Below are positions 6,237 through 9,287 of a DNA stretch of 9,287 nt, one piece after another. The notes beneath the pieces are model-generated. The model saw only the letters and a list, made by a program, of their open reading frames with translations, made no database searches and was not told where the DNA came from. Each line of letters opens with the position of its first letter. Positions within the stretch are counted from its first letter, which is position 1. Where the stretch lies: the NCBI GenBank assembly GCA_964455395.1, contig CAYVWB010000113.1, forward strand, positions 1-9,287, written 5' to 3'. The translations under genes and the position numbers were made by a program. Origin of the DNA: CAYVWB01 sp964455395. Its GTDB lineage: Bacteria; Desulfobacterota; Desulfovibrionia; Desulfovibrionales; Desulfovibrionaceae.

Positions 6237-7469
6237 TCACTCGCTGCGCAACACCAAGGTCGGATCCAGCCGCGACGCATGCCGCGAGGGGTAGACGCTC
6301 GCCACATAACACAACGCCAGCGCACCTGCCATCACCAGAACGAGGTCCGAAATTTCTATCCGGACAGGAAGGTGCGTCAGGGGGTAGACGTCTTCCGGCA
6401 GCGCCACAAGCTTGTAGCGGCCCAGCAGCCAGCTCGCCGTGAGCCCCAGGGCGAAACCGCACGCAGCCCCCAGCCCGCCGATGAGCATGCCCAGAGTGGT
6501 GAAGACCCCCCGAATCTGTCTGCGGCGCGCGCCCAGCGCCATCAGCACTGCGATATCCGGCGTTTTCCGCATCACCAGCATCACCAGCGTCGTCAGAATG
6601 GAGAACGAACCCACCAGCACCACCATGGCCAGCAACAGGAAGAGACCCACCTTCTCCAGTTCCAGCGCAGCGAAGAGGTTCGCGTTCATTTCCTTCCAAT
6701 GCCGCACGCTGACGCCGGAGCCCAGCGCCGCCGCCACCTCCGCAGCGATGGCGTCCGCTTCGTCCGGGTCCGAGGTCTTGATCTCCACGCCGGTGACCCG
6801 GTCGGGACGGAAGCCCATGAGCGACTGTGCAGACGCCAGCGAAACGAACGCCAGCGACGAGTCATACTCGTGCAGTCCCGTCTTGAAGACTCCGGCCACA
6901 GTGAAGCTCATCAACTTGGGCGTGAAACCCACGGCGGAGCGCCTGCCTGTGGGGGAAAACAGCTCCACCGTGTCGCCCAAACGCAGCTGCAGTCGCGTGG
7001 CCAGCGCTTCGCCCATGACGACAGGCGGCAGCCCACGCCGGTAATGGGAAAGCGCGCCAAGGCCCCCGCCAGCTGCGATTTGCGCGTCGATGGCCAGCAC
7101 GGCGCCGGCGCTCTCCGGGTCCACGCCGCGCAAGGCCACGCCTTTCACGCCTTGGCTGGTGGAAAGCATGATCTCCGCGTTGACGTAGGGGGTGGCTGCT
7201 TCCACGCCATCCACGGCGCGGGCCGCCTGCAACGCCTGGGCGTAGTTTGTCAAGCCGCCGTCCTCGTCGGTGATCAAGGCGTGCGCCGTGACGCCGAGGA
7301 GCTTGTCGCGCAGCTCGGTCGAGAAGCCGTTCATCACCCCCAGCACCACCACCAGCGCGGCCACGCCCAGCGCCACGCCGCCCACGGCCACGCCCGCCAC
7401 CACGGAGAGAAACCCGCGCCCCCGCCAGAGCGCCAGGTACCGCGAGGCGATGAAGAGACTGAAGCGCAT
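6237..7469 (-). CDS. Lipoprotein-releasing ABC transporter permease, LolC/LolE family
   Basis: This is the inner-membrane subunit that, with LolD, takes mature lipoproteins from the inner membrane and hands them to periplasmic LolA. The 410-residue length and layout match the family. There is a short cytoplasmic N-terminus, TM1 (about 21-46) and a large periplasmic domain (about 47-270). TM2 (about 274-298) is followed by the cytoplasmic coupling segment RKTPDIAVLMALGARRRQI. TM3 (about 322-349) and TM4 (about 374-394) follow, then a C-terminal tail ending DPTLVLRSE. The start MRFSLFIASRYL is a typical opening, and AGGAG lies 8 bases before the ATG. Only one such permease gene accompanies lolD here, whereas E. 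coli has the lolC-lolE pair. The subunit may therefore act as a homodimer of the single-type (LolF-like) kind, or its partner may be elsewhere. I leave the symbol blank because LolC and LolE cannot be told apart safely. Confidence 0.92.
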   Translation of the reverse strand: MRFSLFIASRYLALWRGRGFLSVVAGVAVGGVALGVAALVVVLGVMNGFSTELRDKLLGVTAHALITDEDGGLTNYAQALQAARAVDGVEAATPYVNAEIMLSTSQGVKGVALRGVDPESAGAVLAIDAQIAAGGGLGALSHYRRGLPPVVMGEALATRLQLRLGDTVELFSPTGRRSAVGFTPKLMSFTVAGVFKTGLHEYDSSLAFVSLASAQSLMGFRPDRVTGVEIKTSDPDEADAIAAEVAAALGSGVSVRHWKEMNANLFAALELEKVGLFLLLAMVVLVGSFSILTTLVMLVMRKTPDIAVLMALGARRRQIRGVFTTLGMLIGGLGAACGFALGLTASWLLGRYKLVALPEDVYPLTHLPVRIEISDLVLVMAGALALCYVASVYPSRHASRLDPTLVLRSE

Positions 7470-7547
7470 GGCGGGGACTCCTGGGTGACGTGTGGGCGGT
7501 GGCGCCGTCTGGCGCGAGGCGGCGGCTCAGGCTTGGATGGTGGGCGC

Positions 7548-7579
7548 GTCGTGTGGCTGGGGCGTCATTGTCGTGTGGC
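7548..7579. repeat. Direct repeat in the lysS-LolC/E spacer
   Basis: GTCGTGTGGC occurs twice, at 7548-7557 and 7570-7579, so the copies are 22 bases apart, close to two helical turns. The surrounding 171-base spacer (7470-7640) is rich in GCGTC/CGTCTG words. It has no recognisable gene, terminator or promoter beyond the ribosome binding site of the permease gene (AGGAG at 7478-7482, minus strand). Chance or local slippage could explain the repeat. Confidence 0.4.
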
Positions 7580-7640
7580 GGCGTCTGCTGCGTCTGGGAC
7601 GTCATGCAGGGCAGGCGTCTGGTGATGCGTGGGGCGGCGG

Positions 7641-9227
7641 CTAGCTCTCCGCTTCCGGCCGCAGGAGGGGGAAGAGGATGACTTCGCGGATGGAGGGCGA
7701 GTCCGTCAGCAACATGGTGAGTCGGTCGATGCCCACGCCTTCGCCCCCGGCCGGCGGCATGCCGTACTCCAGAGCGCGGAGGTAGTCTTCGTCCATGCCG
7801 TGGGCTTCCTCGTCGCCGGCTTCCTTCTCCTTCACCTGCTCTTCGAAACGCATGCGCTGGTCCACGGGGTCGTTGAGCTCGCTGAAGGCGTTGGCCATCT
7901 CCCGACCGACGATGAAGAGTTCGAAGCGGTCCGTGAGCTCGGGGTCTGCTTCGTTGCGGCGCGACAGAGGCGAGATGTCCGTGGGATAATGGTAGATGAA
8001 ATGGGGCTGGATGAGCCGGGGCTCCACCACCAGGTCGAAGAGCTTGGCCTGGAGCTTGGCGAGCTTTTCGCCTTCGACGACCTTTTCGCCCTTGTCGCGG
8101 ATGAGCTTCTTGAGCGTTTCGTAGTCCGTATATACTTCAGGCGGGACGCCGCCGATGGTCTCCAAGGACTGGAGGAAAGGCAGGCGGGTCCAGGCGCCGG
8201 GGGAGAGGTCGATGGTTTCGCCTTGGTATTGGACCGTGGCGTCGCCGACGACAGCTTGCGCCACCTGGGAGAACATCGCTTCCGTAAGGTCCATGAGATC
8301 GTGGAAATCCGCGTAGGCCCAGTAGAACTCCAGCATGGTGAATTCCGGGTTGTGCTGGGTGGAGATGCCTTCGTTGCGGAAGTTCCGGTTGATCTCGTAG
8401 ACTTTTTCGAACCCGCCCACGAGCAGTCGCTTGAGATAGAGCTCCGGCGCGATGCGCATGTAGAGCTGCATGTCCAAGGCGTTGTGGTGGGTGGTGAAGG
8501 GCTTGGCCGTGGCGCCGCCGGGGATGGGCTGCATCATGGGGGTCTCCACTTCCATGAAGCCCCGTTCGTCGAAGAAGCGTCGCAGCTCGCGCATGATGGC
8601 GGTGCGGGCCTTGAAGATTTCCCGGGCGCGTTCGTTGACGATGAGATCCACGTAGCGCTGGCGGTAGCGAATCTCCACATCCTTGAGGCCGTGGTATTTT
8701 TCAGGCAGGGGCCGCATGCTCTTGGAGAGCAAGGTCACGGTCTCGGCGTTCACGGTCAGTTCGCCGGTCTTGGTGCGGAAGAGCGCGCCCTCCGCGCCGA
8801 CGATGTCGCCGATGTCGAGCTTCTTGAACACCTGGTAGGCTTCTTGGCCCATGGTGTCGCGCTGGGCGCAGACCTGCATCCTGCCGGAAGCGTCCTGGAT
8901 GTGGAAAAACGCAAGCTTGCCGAAAGACCGGTGGGAGACGATGCGTCCGGCGAGCACCACCCGCCCGGCGTCCGGGAGGGCTTCGTCAGGCGCGTCGGCC
9001 CACGCGGCCATGAGCTCGGCGGCGTGGTGTTTCCTCTCGAACGCATTGGGGAAGAGCGGTTCGCCGGCGTCCAGGAGGGCGCACGCCTTCTCGACGCGGT
9101 TCTTGATGACCTGGTTGAGCTCGTCGCGGGCGGCGAGGCTCTGCAGCATGGGCTGGAAGGTCGCTGCGTGGGGCGACTTGACCGCGAGCTTGATCTCTTT
9201 GGCGGCCTTGGCCTTCTTCTGGCTCAA
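7641..9227 (-). CDS. lysS: Lysyl-tRNA synthetase, class II
   Basis: This cytoplasmic enzyme charges tRNA-Lys with lysine using ATP. The 528 residues contain an OB-fold anticodon-binding domain (about 88-168, with AGRIVSHRSFGKLAFFHIQD) and a class II catalytic core. Motif 1 lies around FFDERGFMEVETP (218-230). Motif 2 is FRNEGIS followed by HNPEFTMLEFYWAY (about 283-305), and motif 3 is GVGIDRLTMLL then IREVILFP (about 497-520). The N-terminus runs about 20 residues longer than the E. coli enzyme and is rich in lysine and alanine. The start is TTG at 9227-9225, preceded by AAGGAG at a spacing of 9. No ATG or GTG precedes it in this frame within the window, and the first internal Met (residue 27) lacks a ribosome binding site. 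It is the first visible gene of the block leading to the Lol and bamA genes, 171 bases before the permease gene. Confidence 0.96.
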   Translation of the reverse strand: MSQKKAKAAKEIKLAVKSPHAATFQPMLQSLAARDELNQVIKNRVEKACALLDAGEPLFPNAFERKHHAAELMAAWADAPDEALPDAGRVVLAGRIVSHRSFGKLAFFHIQDASGRMQVCAQRDTMGQEAYQVFKKLDIGDIVGAEGALFRTKTGELTVNAETVTLLSKSMRPLPEKYHGLKDVEIRYRQRYVDLIVNERAREIFKARTAIMRELRRFFDERGFMEVETPMMQPIPGGATAKPFTTHHNALDMQLYMRIAPELYLKRLLVGGFEKVYEINRNFRNEGISTQHNPEFTMLEFYWAYADFHDLMDLTEAMFSQVAQAVVGDATVQYQGETIDLSPGAWTRLPFLQSLETIGGVPPEVYTDYETLKKLIRDKGEKVVEGEKLAKLQAKLFDLVVEPRLIQPHFIYHYPTDISPLSRRNEADPELTDRFELFIVGREMANAFSELNDPVDQRMRFEEQVKEKEAGDEEAHGMDEDYLRALEYGMPPAGGEGVGIDRLTMLLTDSPSIREVILFPLLRPEAES

Positions 9228-9236
9228 TGGAGGCGA

Positions 9237-9242
9237 CTCCTT
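9237..9242 (-). promoter_or_regulatory. Ribosome binding site supporting a TTG start for lysS
   Basis: A strong AAGGAG on the minus strand lies 9 bases before the TTG at 9227-9225. Because there is no ATG or GTG upstream in frame, this site is the main reason for choosing TTG. The 45 bases further upstream to the window edge show no recognisable promoter. Confidence 0.7.
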
Positions 9243-9287
9243 ACGAAGCGGCGTGAACGAGGCGCGGGCAGGGGAGGCGGCCCTTCG

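Noticed and set aside
6862..7605. A minus-strand frame starting in the lysS-LolC/E spacer
   Set aside because: It overlaps the permease gene in another frame, and its product is Arg/Gly/His-rich low complexity, so it is not a separate gene.
6279..7625. A 448-codon open frame on the plus strand opposite the LolC/E gene
   Set aside because: The product is rich in His, Gln and Arg without motifs and mirrors the permease coding sequence. It is a shadow frame.

Overview
The window is a stretch of ordinary chromosome from a GC-rich Gram-negative bacterium. It is dominated by a cluster of outer-membrane biogenesis genes. The gene order read along the minus strand (lysS, a LolC/E-type permease, lolD, bamA, ompH/skp, fabZ), together with a DUF1786-type protein next door, suggests a sulfate-reducing deltaproteobacterium of the Desulfovibrio type (Desulfovibrionales / Desulfobacterota). 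That placement is an inference from synteny and sequence flavour, not a database result.

Layout. At the left edge, positions 2-712 (+) hold the C-terminal part of a DUF1786-like protein of unknown function. It converges on the minus-strand block across an 82-base spacer. All other genes lie on the minus strand and are best read from right to left. Lysyl-tRNA synthetase (9227-7641, TTG start) is followed after 171 bases by a LolC/E-type permease (7469-6237). The LolD ATPase (6177-5491) follows after 59 bases, and BamA (5501-2793) overlaps the end of lolD by 11 bases. A clear intrinsic terminator (2714-2752) closes this first unit. A second unit starts with the periplasmic chaperone OmpH/Skp (2601-2089). 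It continues after a 194-base spacer with FabZ (1894-1418) and, 23 bases further, with a 199-residue protein of unknown function (1394-795) built from two copies of one roughly 66-residue module.

How the genes work together. LolC/E and LolD extract lipoproteins from the inner membrane. Skp carries unfolded outer-membrane proteins across the periplasm, and BamA inserts them as beta-barrels. FabZ makes acyl chains for phospholipid and lipid A. LysS is a translation enzyme that appears to share the first transcript. In many Gram-negative bacteria lpxD lies between skp and fabZ and lpxA follows fabZ; here both are absent from those places.

The most interesting items are modest. They are the duplicated-module protein at the end of the fabZ unit, an extra TolB_N/CsgG-like domain in front of the five POTRA repeats of BamA, the absence of lpxD and lpxA from the locus, and the terminator that separates bamA from skp. 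I found no mobile element, CRISPR array, tRNA, rRNA or defence-like system. No gap between genes exceeds 200 bases.
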